A DNA stretch of 36,011 nt from a virus. A model generated the notes under the pieces. It saw only the letters and a list, made by a program, of their open reading frames with translations, was not told where the DNA came from and searched no databases. Position 1 is the stretch's first letter, and the number at the start of each line of letters is the position of its first letter. The stretch is from IMG/VR virus record IMGVR_UViG_3300023296_000673, positions 1-36,011 of that record. One strand, 5' to 3'. The translations under genes and the position numbers were made by a program. Below, piece after piece: positions 16,307-24,200 of this stretch.

Positions 16307-17998
16307 TTATTTATATAGCTTGTTATTAAAAACAAATCTATTATTAACTATTATTATTGTATATAAGTTAAATGTTCCGTCTGGCATTATATATACAACT
16401 CCAAATCCATTTATCCATGCACTGGGTCTGTTATGCATATAGTCTGGTGCTAGGTCTGCTAAGCATGGTAACCCATATGCTGCATGAAATTCTTGTGTGT
16501 CTATAGGTTTGACTTTGGCTTGCATTTGTGGACTGTGTGTGTTCTGTGTTATACATGTTCTCCCGTTTCGTCTGACTAACAATGTGTGGTTTTTAACGGT
16601 GACACACATGACATCACCAGAATATCCAACAGTTTCTATATTATTTGTCTTAAATTCAACTGGGTTTGTGTTTGTGTTAACCGACAAAATAAAACTATTA
16701 TTTTGCACTCCATCACGTATCCTCTCTAATTTATTACATCTCATTCCATTCGTGACAAAAACTTCTTGTAATATATCTGCTTCTACTTCTTTCGATGTAG
16801 AAAGTTGGTATGACCCAAAAGCTACTCTGCATCCGTCTGTTATTGAATATTCATATAATAATAATTTCGCTTGTTCCAAATTACAACCCCTGATTATTGA
16901 CGGCAGAACTTTCTTTTTGCATGAACTGAAATCAAATAATGGTATTATTTTCTTATTGTCTTTATACCTTTCTAAATTAAAGTAGATTCTTGTAGTTCCT
17001 ATTTTTGTCTTTTTGCTGCTAAACCCTATTCCCATTTTAGTCAATAAATGACTTAAATACTTTATTTTCCTATCCTTTTTTAAGTGAAATCTTATTCCTG
17101 TTCTTCCATCGAACGATCCATCTGCTGTTATCCATACAATCAATGATAATTCATCATCTGTTAAATCCACTCCATCTCTTTTTAATTCCCCACAAATTTT
17201 AAATTTAGCGTAATTTTTGTCTGTAACCTCTGATGCCTTTAAAAGAACAGGTTCATTATTACTATTGAAATTAACAACTCCATGGTCTGGTGTGACTAAT
17301 AAGTCGAATGAACGACTTTTTATCTTGACTAATTTTTTATAGTTATTGTATTTATATATCTTTTCTATTTTGTTATATTCTAAAACATCTTTGTTTAAAT
17401 TCGATGTTATTATCTCTTCGTCCAATGAAACGTCTTTGATGTACTTCCAGCCATCTTTTGTCAGTAGCTCTGTTTTATCATCAAAACAGTGTCCATACGC
17501 CACACTTTCTCCAAATACATCTAAAGTCTTAGCTGCATGATACTTACTTGTATAATATCCATGTATGATATTAAGTTTACCAAGCTTATATATTTTGTTG
17601 AATGGGATAAACTCGTATCCTCTTTTCTCTAAGTTGAGACATATTTCTGGTTCTACAATCCCTTCTAATTCTGGATTCTTGTCTAAGTATTGGTTAGCCC
17701 AGTCCTCATGATTTCCATTTAACCATACAAACTTTGTTTTCTTCCCTACTAAGCTCTCTATCGGTTTTAGAATGTCTCTGTCAAAACCATCGTAATCATT
17801 CTTTAATCTCTTTAGTTCTACTTTTCTTTTCTTATCTTTATTCCAGTGAGATATAACATCCATATCTAGATTATCTCCTTGATATATTATCTCGTCTGGT
17901 TTGAAGTCTTTTATAAACTTCTTAACTAAATTCATACTTGATTTAGAATGCTCTGGATAATGTATATCAGGCAATAATATCGCTTTTCTTATCTTCAT
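16307..17998 (-). CDS. Calcineurin-like metallophosphoesterase interrupted by an intein
   Basis: The 563-residue precursor consists of a 170-residue N-extein, a 316-residue intein (residues 171-486) and a 77-residue C-extein. The exteins carry the full metallophosphoesterase set: DIH (11-13), GDNLD (41-45), GNHED (95-99) and an HGYY segment. A GHTH motif appears only when GH (169-170) is joined to TH (487-488). In the family these residues bind two metal ions that hydrolyse phosphoesters. The intein therefore disrupts a metal-binding motif until it is spliced out. After splicing the enzyme would be 247 residues. The substrate (nucleotide, nucleic acid or protein) is not indicated, and the gene's place among structural genes is unusual. 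Confidence 0.85.
   Translation of the reverse strand: MKIRKAILLPDIHYPEHSKSSMNLVKKFIKDFKPDEIIYQGDNLDMDVISHWNKDKKRKVELKRLKNDYDGFDRDILKPIESLVGKKTKFVWLNGNHEDWANQYLDKNPELEGIVEPEICLNLEKRGYEFIPFNKIYKLGKLNIIHGYYTSKYHAAKTLDVFGESVAYGHCFDDKTELLTKDGWKYIKDVSLDEEIITSNLNKDVLEYNKIEKIYKYNNYKKLVKIKSRSFDLLVTPDHGVVNFNSNNEPVLLKASEVTDKNYAKFKICGELKRDGVDLTDDELSLIVWITADGSFDGRTGIRFHLKKDRKIKYLSHLLTKMGIGFSSKKTKIGTTRIYFNLERYKDNKKIIPLFDFSSCKKKVLPSIIRGCNLEQAKLLLYEYSITDGCRVAFGSYQLSTSKEVEADILQEVFVTNGMRCNKLERIRDGVQNNSFILSVNTNTNPVEFKTNNIETVGYSGDVMCVTVKNHTLLVRRNGRTCITQNTHSPQMQAKVKPIDTQEFHAAYGLPCLADLAPDYMHNRPSAWINGFGVVYIMPDGTFNLYTIIIVNNRFVFNNKLYK
16541..17488 (-). mobile_element. LAGLIDADG intein in the metallophosphoesterase gene
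   Basis: This intein covers residues 171-486 of the host protein. Block A starts with the nucleophile Cys171 (CFDDKTELLTKDGW). Block B is LLVTPDHGVVNF, with the T-x-x-H of splicing domains. A two-motif endonuclease domain follows: LIVWITADGSF at about 286-296 and LLYEYSITDGC at about 380-390. Blocks F and G are VMCVTVKNHTLLVRRN and ITQN, followed by Thr487 as the +1 residue. The penultimate residue is Gln instead of the usual His, a known variant that can slow C-terminal cleavage. The endonuclease looks intact, so homing is plausible. Confidence 0.88.
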
Positions 17999-18020
17999 AC
18001 TTTTTCGTTTATTTAGTTTA

Positions 18021-18332
18021 TTATTTTATCACTAGTGTAACAAGTCCTCCTATAAATGCTATCAAAATTATTGTTGCTAATCCGTACATCATTCTTTGCG
18101 TCAACTTAGATGCATATTTTCTATCAGCCTCTTCAATTATACTTGCATGTATTTGATATGGTATCACTGCTACTATTTCTTTAAGCTCTGCTTTGAAGTC
18201 ATTAAACTCCTTCCCAAAACCTTTGAGATCAGTTTTTAGTTCCTTTAGCTCATTCATAATTGGTCTTATGTTTGTTTTATAACAAGCATCTTGCGCTGCT
18301 TTTGCTTCTTCTTTTGTTAAAAAGTCTGTCAT
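18021..18332 (-). CDS. Coiled-coil protein with C-terminal membrane segment (XhlA-like)
   Basis: This 103-residue protein has a charged helical and coiled-coil stretch at about 25-80 (NELKELKTDLKGFGKEFNDF) and a single hydrophobic C-terminal segment (YGLATIILIAFIGGLVTLVI). This layout matches small XhlA/haemolysin-type proteins that accompany holins. It is directly followed by a two-helix membrane protein (18334-18579), so the pair may form the lysis-timing unit. No obvious endolysin adjoins them, so this is only a suggestion. Confidence 0.5.
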   Translation of the reverse strand: MTDFLTKEEAKAAQDACYKTNIRPIMNELKELKTDLKGFGKEFNDFKAELKEIVAVIPYQIHASIIEEADRKYASKLTQRMMYGLATIILIAFIGGLVTLVIK

Positions 18333-18333
18333 A

Positions 18334-18579
18334 TTACTTGGTTCCCTTCATAAACTCTTTAACTAAGTTTACTAAGAATGGTATACCAAAAGCAACCAAC
18401 GAAGCTAAGTGTATATTTGTAAATTCCATGCTACCGACAAAATTAAGTACATATAGAGCGAATGCTCCAGTTGCCGAAATCATAGCACCTTTGAATATTT
18501 TTACTAATGTTGCCTTATCAAATGATAGGGATTTTTGTTTTTCATTGCCAATCTTAATTAGCTTTTTATATATATTCAT
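18334..18579 (-). CDS. Holin-like small membrane protein
   Basis: This 81-residue protein has a basic N-terminus, two hydrophobic helices (ISATGAFALYVLNFVG and HLASLVAFGIPFLVNLV) and a basic end (KEFMKGTK). Size, two membrane spans and charged tail fit a holin, the pore former that ends infection. The adjacent gene encodes a tail-anchored coiled-coil protein, supporting a lysis pair. Sequence family not recognised. Confidence 0.5.
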   Translation of the reverse strand: MNIYKKLIKIGNEKQKSLSFDKATLVKIFKGAMISATGAFALYVLNFVGSMEFTNIHLASLVAFGIPFLVNLVKEFMKGTK

Positions 18580-18580
18580 A

Positions 18581-18982
18581 TTATTGTGCTAATGCTATTA
18601 TTGTAACTGTTCCTTTATTTGCTGATACTCCAGCCTCTAATGCACTAAACCTTACTTTTGTAAAGGCTATATCTACAGAAAAATGTGCTGGATATTCTGT
18701 AGCTGCTGCTGCTCCTGCAATCACGAAGATTGTTGGAACATAAGTTGCATCTCCAGTAGTTATTGAATGTTCTCCTACTTGAACCCAGTCTGTTCCATCA
18801 TATCCTTCAACCATAACACTACATGAATTACTTGTTTCAGCTGAACCAGTTGTATAGTAACATGTAAAGTTTAATTGACTTTTATCCTGTGTATCAACTT
18901 GTACTCTAGATGCTGCTGCTTGCGTAGCTGCTGCATCAGACTCTAGGGTAACTCCATCGAGTGTTTTTGTTATTGCAATCAT
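18581..18982 (-). CDS. Beta-rich decoration-like protein
   Basis: This 133-residue protein starts MIAITKTLDGVTLESDAAAT. It alternates short hydrophobic strands with Thr/Ser/Ala-rich turns (LNFTCYYTTGSAETS, CSVMVEGYDGTDWVQVG, HFSVDIAFTKVRFSALEAG). The pattern of a single small beta-sandwich is typical of phage decoration or minor tail proteins. It is encoded between the holin-like gene and small neck-region genes. Function inferred from fold pattern and position only. Confidence 0.45.
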   Translation of the reverse strand: MIAITKTLDGVTLESDAAATQAAASRVQVDTQDKSQLNFTCYYTTGSAETSNSCSVMVEGYDGTDWVQVGEHSITTGDATYVPTIFVIAGAAAATEYPAHFSVDIAFTKVRFSALEAGVSANKGTVTIIALAQ

Positions 18983-18986
18983 ATTT

Positions 18987-19298
18987 TTAATTTATGAAAG
19001 TAGAGCCACCACTTACCATGAATTCTGCTAAGTCTTCATGCATGTTACGTGAGTCTCTTCTTTCTCTTATAGCCCAATTATGTCTCATAGCATTCCCAAC
19101 TAAATCATATTTAGTCGTGTCCATGCTAATCAACTTTCTCAATACCCAGTTAGCACTCCCAATATATTGATTAGATATCTTGAAAAGGTTGTGCTCTTTC
19201 TGGGTATCAAATGGACTCTTTCTTATTATATCTACCGAACCGTCTAGGTTCTTTTTATATGTAAGTAACTTATCATAGTTTCTTAATACATCTTTCAT
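18987..19298 (-). CDS. Hypothetical protein, 103 residues
   Basis: This mixed-charge protein starts MKDVLRNYDKLLTYKKNLDG. It contains a helical WVLRKLISMDTTKYDLVGNA segment and an Arg-rich stretch (RHNWAIRERRDSRNMHEDLA). I do not recognise it. It sits between a Lys-rich small protein and a decoration-like protein in the head-completion part of the operon, so a minor structural role is possible. Confidence 0.5.
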   Translation of the reverse strand: MKDVLRNYDKLLTYKKNLDGSVDIIRKSPFDTQKEHNLFKISNQYIGSANWVLRKLISMDTTKYDLVGNAMRHNWAIRERRDSRNMHEDLAEFMVSGGSTFIN

Positions 19299-19303
19299 AG
19301 TTT

Positions 19304-19591
19304 TTATTTTTTAGTTTTCTTTTTATCTTCTTTCTCTGCTTTAACTTCCTCTTTAACGTCTTCTTTGACGTCTTCTTTCTCTGCTTTAACTTCTTTAATT
19401 GCCTCTATAGGTTGTACTAATTCTTTGCTTGAAAGACCTGTCTTTTCAACATTGAATCCCCAAGCTCTTGCTTTCTTGATGATGAATGTTGCTAACCCTT
19501 CGTCAGTAACTTCCATTTCTCCTTTTTTAATTTCATATTCTTTAGAATCATATGTGATTTTAAAGTCAGAACCATTGTTTCTAATTTTCAT
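19304..19591 (-). CDS. Small protein with Lys/Glu-repeat tail
   Basis: This 95-residue protein has a compact N-terminal part of about 55 residues (FKITYDSKEYEIKKGEMEVT, then FIIKKARAWGF). A strongly charged tail follows, with repeated VKAEKED and VKED/VKEE units ending KKKTKK. The N-terminal part resembles small head-completion or capsid-associated proteins with an SH3-like strand pattern, but I cannot confirm a family. The tail is probably disordered. Confidence 0.5.
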   Translation of the reverse strand: MKIRNNGSDFKITYDSKEYEIKKGEMEVTDEGLATFIIKKARAWGFNVEKTGLSSKELVQPIEAIKEVKAEKEDVKEDVKEEVKAEKEDKKKTKK

Positions 19592-19628
19592 AATGTTTAT
19601 TATTAATTATTTCTTAAGCCCTTAGTCT

Positions 19629-19681
19629 CGCTCCCTATAATTAAGGAGCGAATAAAGAACTTAAAAATATAAGTTTTTAAG
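19629..19681 (-). terminator. Two inverted repeats after the beta-helix gene, possible attenuator
   Basis: An AT-rich stem (CTTAAAAA at 19660-19667 pairs with TTTTTAAG at 19674-19681) overlaps the stop codon of the gene at 19677. It is followed on the minus strand by a T-rich stretch, then a GC stem (CGCTCC at 19629-19634 with GGAGCG at 19645-19650) without a T-run. This 85-base gap, at 19592-19676, is one of the larger ones in the operon. The structures could end or attenuate transcription after the highly expressed head genes. This is a prediction from sequence only. Confidence 0.4.
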
Positions 19682-20657
19682 AAGCTACTGATAATCCAGC
19701 AGTTGAATAAGTTGAACCATCCTGTGACACAACAAAAATGTTCTGTCCAGTTGTTCCCATAACGACTATGTTTACTACTGCACAGTTTGTGTCGCAGAAA
19801 ACTGCTCCTTCTGTTTGTGCTGCTCCGAAAGCAATAGCTGCATCAGGAGTTGCGGCTGAAAGTGGGTTATTGAAGAAAGTACATCCTTTAAATTGTAACA
19901 TTCTTTCTACATCTGTTGCGTTGGCACCGTATACAGCATTATGCTCATTACCACCTGCTTTAGATAAGAAAATACAATCGTCAAAGATTGAATCTCTACA
20001 TTTCTTTCCACTAACAATACCTCCAGTAAGAAGTACATTAGGTCTAATTTTTGCATCTGCAACAATGTTTGATGTTGAACCAAATGCACAATTTCTAAAT
20101 AGTGCAGTGTCTCCGTTAAGTACTAATTCTGCTGCTTGGTCCCCGTCTAAGTCAGTTGACTTATAGAACTCACAACCTTCATACTTTGCGTATTCACCTG
20201 CTTCGATAACTGAGTACAAACTTTCTGTTGTTTCACTCGAACTATCAAATTTAATATTAGTAAAGCTAACACCTACTCCAGTGTTTTGCATTACTGCTAA
20301 GTCTGTAGCGACACCAGTTGTGCCCATTGTGATTCTACATCTAGCTCCTTGGTATCGTCCGCCAGCGTCAGCTCCTATGATATGAAACCTATTCTTTGAA
20401 AGAGATAACATTTCTGTTTGAGCGTGACCATCTGGAGAAAGAACAATAACATCATTCCTATTTGTAACTACCTGAGCATAAGCTGCTGCAATGGTAGTGT
20501 ATAAATCTGAAGATGGAACAGTTCCATTCCAACGTGAGTAAGAAGCTGATGAAGCTGGTGCTACATACAAGATTCTTCCTGCTCCTAGCATTCCAGCACC
20601 CATAACTTTCGAAATGGAGATAGCTGCATCTGGAGCAATATTTCTATTTTTTATCAT
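19677..20657 (-). CDS. Right-handed beta-helix protein, probable head or fibre decoration
   Basis: This 326-residue protein has successive coils of short strands with Asn, Gly and Cys at turns: HIIGADAGG, VSFTNIKFD, YAKYEGCEFYKS, ALFRNCAFGST, CRDSIFDDCIFLSK and MLQFKGCTFFNN. This is the F-x-x-C-x-F periodicity of pectate-lyase-type beta-helices. The N-terminus (ILYVAPASSASYSRWNG) resembles a short domain that often precedes such helices in phage proteins. The gene lies just downstream of the MCP gene and its HNH gene, so a capsid-bound fibre or decoration is more likely than a tail spike. No catalytic residues were assigned. Confidence 0.6.
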   Translation of the reverse strand: MIKNRNIAPDAAISISKVMGAGMLGAGRILYVAPASSASYSRWNGTVPSSDLYTTIAAAYAQVVTNRNDVIVLSPDGHAQTEMLSLSKNRFHIIGADAGGRYQGARCRITMGTTGVATDLAVMQNTGVGVSFTNIKFDSSSETTESLYSVIEAGEYAKYEGCEFYKSTDLDGDQAAELVLNGDTALFRNCAFGSTSNIVADAKIRPNVLLTGGIVSGKKCRDSIFDDCIFLSKAGGNEHNAVYGANATDVERMLQFKGCTFFNNPLSAATPDAAIAFGAAQTEGAVFCDTNCAVVNIVVMGTTGQNIFVVSQDGSTYSTAGLSVAS

Positions 20658-20709
20658 TTGTTTAAGCTGTTTATGTTTAATAGTTTACCCTCACCCAGTA
20701 AGTGAGATA

Positions 20710-21192
20710 CTAGTTAATGTTTTTGCCATAACTATCCGTTAGTTTATGACACTCATGACAGAGCGTAACTCCATTGTCCAAATCCCACAACTTATCACAA
20801 TCTTCTGCTTCATATAATGTTTTAATCTTATATTCCTTTAGTATAAGTGCAAAAGATTTCATGTGATGTGCTGTGAGTTTCAATCCTTTAGTATTGCATG
20901 TTTTGCATACCCAGTTATCTCTTTCGTATATGGATGTCCTCCATTCTATATATTTAGTACAAGACCTAATCTTCTTTTGAAGTTTAGTTTTATATCCAGT
21001 ACCCTTATTCCATGGTATCGATCCTGTTTTTGTTTTCCTAATCTTTTGTTTTGTTTCTTCAGAATGTTTCATTCCTACCCTAGCTATCTGTGAGCATTCT
21101 GGCGAACAAAATTTTCTTTTGTTCCAAATTCCGATAGTACAGTTGTTTTGTCTTTCGTAGATTTCTCCACATAAAATACAAGTTTTGTTCAT
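20710..21192 (-). CDS. HNH homing endonuclease, free-standing
   Basis: I chose the ATG at 21192 (MNKTCILCGEIYERQ), giving 160 residues; an upstream start at 21246 would add only non-conserved residues. The N-terminus is a zinc-ribbon-like segment (CILC...KFCSPEC). A NUMOD3-type DNA-binding repeat follows (KHSEETKQKIRKTKTG). The HNH nuclease part is YERDNWVCKTCNTKGLKLTAHHM with a downstream LDNGVTLCHECHKL. HNH enzymes nick or cut DNA at the metal-bound His. The gene lies between the MCP stop (21298) and the beta-helix gene. I could not find intron core elements around it, so it is likely a free-standing homing gene. Confidence 0.8.
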   Translation of the reverse strand: MNKTCILCGEIYERQNNCTIGIWNKRKFCSPECSQIARVGMKHSEETKQKIRKTKTGSIPWNKGTGYKTKLQKKIRSCTKYIEWRTSIYERDNWVCKTCNTKGLKLTAHHMKSFALILKEYKIKTLYEAEDCDKLWDLDNGVTLCHECHKLTDSYGKNIN

Positions 21193-21226
21193 ACAATTAG
21201 TTAGATTAATTATAGCTAATATAGGC

Positions 21227-21253
21227 TGGGGGACTGATCTAACCAATCCCCCA
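21227..21253. other. GC-rich hairpin downstream of the MCP gene
   Basis: TGGGGGA at 21227-21233 pairs perfectly with TCCCCCA at 21247-21253 around a 13-base loop. It lies 45 bases past the MCP stop and upstream of the HNH gene, in an otherwise AT-rich gap. There is no T-run on the minus strand after it, so it is not a classical terminator. It could stabilise the 3' end of MCP mRNA or insulate the endonuclease gene. Confidence 0.5.
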
Positions 21254-21297
21254 CTTTCGTCTATCGAACCTATTCTTTATCTTATGCTAGATAAAAT

Positions 21298-24200
21298 CTA
21301 TTTGACAATATCTCTAAGGGCAGCCGATTTGTTCGGTGCCTTGTTGCATAAATTAGCATAGTAACGAAGCGTGGCATTCCAAGCAGGTGTCGTTGCACTT
21401 CTGTCTAGAATAGCACCATCTTCTTTCAAAAATGAGATAGGAGCTAAATCTTCAATTGATAAAGTTGAAGGGTCGATGAAGTAAGCTTCATCATATGGAG
21501 CGTCATAGTCAGCTACCATTGGTATCCCGTTAAAGTCTACCCCTTTGAACCCACCATTTAACTGCATGTCTCCGTTAGTATAACGTCTATCTGGAGTTAA
21601 AAGTTGTCCATAAGCTGATTGTACGTCCCATGAAGTAAGGATATATTTAGTATCACCTTTCTTCTGTGCTTCAATCCAAGTAGTATGAAGTAAAGCGTCT
21701 GTTAATGAACGTTGTGAAGTATTATCATTAACATATGACTGCCACCAAATGTAAGTAGATCTAGAAAGACCTTCTAAAGTGGTAAGATTAGCACCATCAT
21801 CAATAAGACCTTTAAGTCCCATTATTTCAGCGTCTTTGTTTGACTGTGTAGCCGTTTGTGCAATGTACACTGGGTCATTGTCAGCGATTGCTGCAACTCC
21901 AGCTGCTAATTCGAAAGTATCACCATCTGTGATTGAATCTACTGTTCCAATAGTTGAAGCTGTTGCTCCAAATCTTAAAACGTTTCCAATCTCGATATAA
22001 TCTGTAGGATTTTTTCCAACCATAGGGTTGTCTAATTCTACAGTAGTACCAGTTGAAGGGTCTGCATTTACTTTAGCAATTTCTCCAGTTCCCAAGTTGT
22101 TACTTCCTCTATTGAGGAGTGTTAGTCATTTCTGCTAACATCTTACAGTTGTTATTTCTGCAAGGTCGGACTATCGCTTCCTATCTCTAGGTTATCACAC
22201 TTAGTCTCTACAGCTGCACCATTATTTAATTTATTTCGGTATTTTGATTCTTTATAAATATGTTTTAGTTTTTTGCATTCTAAATACATTTCTTCTCGTT
22301 TGATTATTTCGCTATCAGTTAATGGTAATGCTCTGCCATCTTTTCCTTTTAACGTTTTGGTTAATCTATTTTGTAATCTAATAGCAATTTCTATTTGTGG
22401 TCTTTTATATTTGATAAATGGAAGGACTTCTTTAAGTACTTTTGCTGCTTTCTTATGTGTTATATTCCAGACATAAATATCTCTTTCTTTGTTCTTATAT
22501 TGAACACTACCTCCGAAGTTACCAGTTAACCAATCCATTATTGCTCCATCTTTTTGAGATATTGTTAATAGAATTGAATAACTAACATTTATTCTTCCTT
22601 CTAATCTAGGATTTCTTTTTGCTATCATTATACATCCTTCTCCATCTATAAAGCCAGCTAGATAAGCCAGTTTAATTGCTTTTGTTTGTTTCATATTTTA
22701 TTATATAAAACCGAAATAAATTGTAATGTGCTTGCTAGGGGTTGCCAATTTCAGGATTCCCCTTATTAGTGATAATTTTATTTGTGTGTTTTATAGGGCA
22801 CACGATGGAATCAGTAACCTGGTAAGAAGTCGTTTAATACCATACCCTTGACGTGATAACTGTCTCTGCATATCATTCTTAGCTCCATCATATTCTGATT
22901 CTAAAACGTTTACTAAGAACTCTTTTGATCTCTTTGAACCTTGTAAAACAACGTCTGTAAGAGAAATTTGATGAAAGTTATATTTCATCGGGATGTTAGC
23001 TTGTATATAAGCTTGCTGTCCAGCTGTAGGTAAAGTTAATGATTCAGATCCAGCTGCACTACCAGTGTTCGTTTAATATCTTAGCTTTATGTCTACATAA
23101 AGATGAGACTATATCTTCATCCAAGAACTTCTTTAATCCTTTTTGGATTTGTCTTGGAGACTAACATGTAGTCGTTGAGAATTTTTCTAATGAAATTTAT
23201 TCTAGCCATTTTCCTGTCTATCCTTAATTTTATTTTAAATTTTATAAAATCAAGTGTGTCGAAAAATAGTCTATACGTATTTTTACTAGTTTTGATTTTT
23301 GTTGGACCCCACGATTTAAGTTGCATTTTATTACACATTCTTGAAATATTGTTCATCATTATTTCAGAACCACTTAATCCGATTTGCCAGTTTAAACCTC
23401 TCCCAGTACCAGATACGTTGAAAACAACCCAACCATCACCATCCACCATTCCAGCAATAAATTCTTTTTTAATGCTTTCTTTCCCTTCTAAAATCCAAGT
23501 TGGTATTTTTGTTTTCTTTTCTGTTTGTATTGTTAAATATTCAAATAATTGCTTTTCGTATATGCGAATTGTGAATATATTTTTCTTGCCCCATCCAGTT
23601 GGTTTACTTTCGTAAATAGATCCAGTTTTGTTTATCAGATTATCTATACATTTATTTGTATAATTTATATAATCCATATCAATTGAAGATAGTTTAAAAA
23701 CATATCCTCTCTCATGTTTAAAACATGATCCATCTGAAAGGTAAACTCCTGTTAAATATGCAAGATATTTGTTTTCTTTCATAGAAATCTTTTCTGCTGA
23801 TTGTCCAATCCTTTCGATTTTTACACTTTGGTACGAAAGGCTCTAAGGAGTTTCCAGCATATAGTTAGTTAAATTGTCAAAGAAATTACTTTCTAAGGGT
23901 CGCAACACATTTACGACCATAATGTACTGTAATCATTTTACCACCACCACCTGTAGCTGAAGCGCCTGCGACTGAAACTGCTCCAGTATCATGAGCAACG
24001 TTTTTTAATACATTCATGAACAAAACATTCTTTGTGAATACTTGCTCGTGAACAACGCCGTCATATACTCTCCATGTATATCCAATACCTTTCGGTATAA
24101 GTCGGACTATCCCTTCACCCTCTGCCGAGGGGCAATATTATAGTCTCTGAACATCTCTTATGATTTTTTTTACTCTGTCAATGTCTTTATATATGTCACA

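Noticed and set aside
21298-22095. A self-standing 265-residue gene with a TTG start
   Set aside because: This is MCP exon 4; the apparent TTG spans the intron end, and the N-terminal capsid motifs are in the upstream exons.
22791-22988. A separate 65-residue gene starting MKYNFHQISL
   Set aside because: It is MCP exon 3 read into intron 3; upstream in-frame residues and the LPTAG motif show it belongs to the capsid gene.
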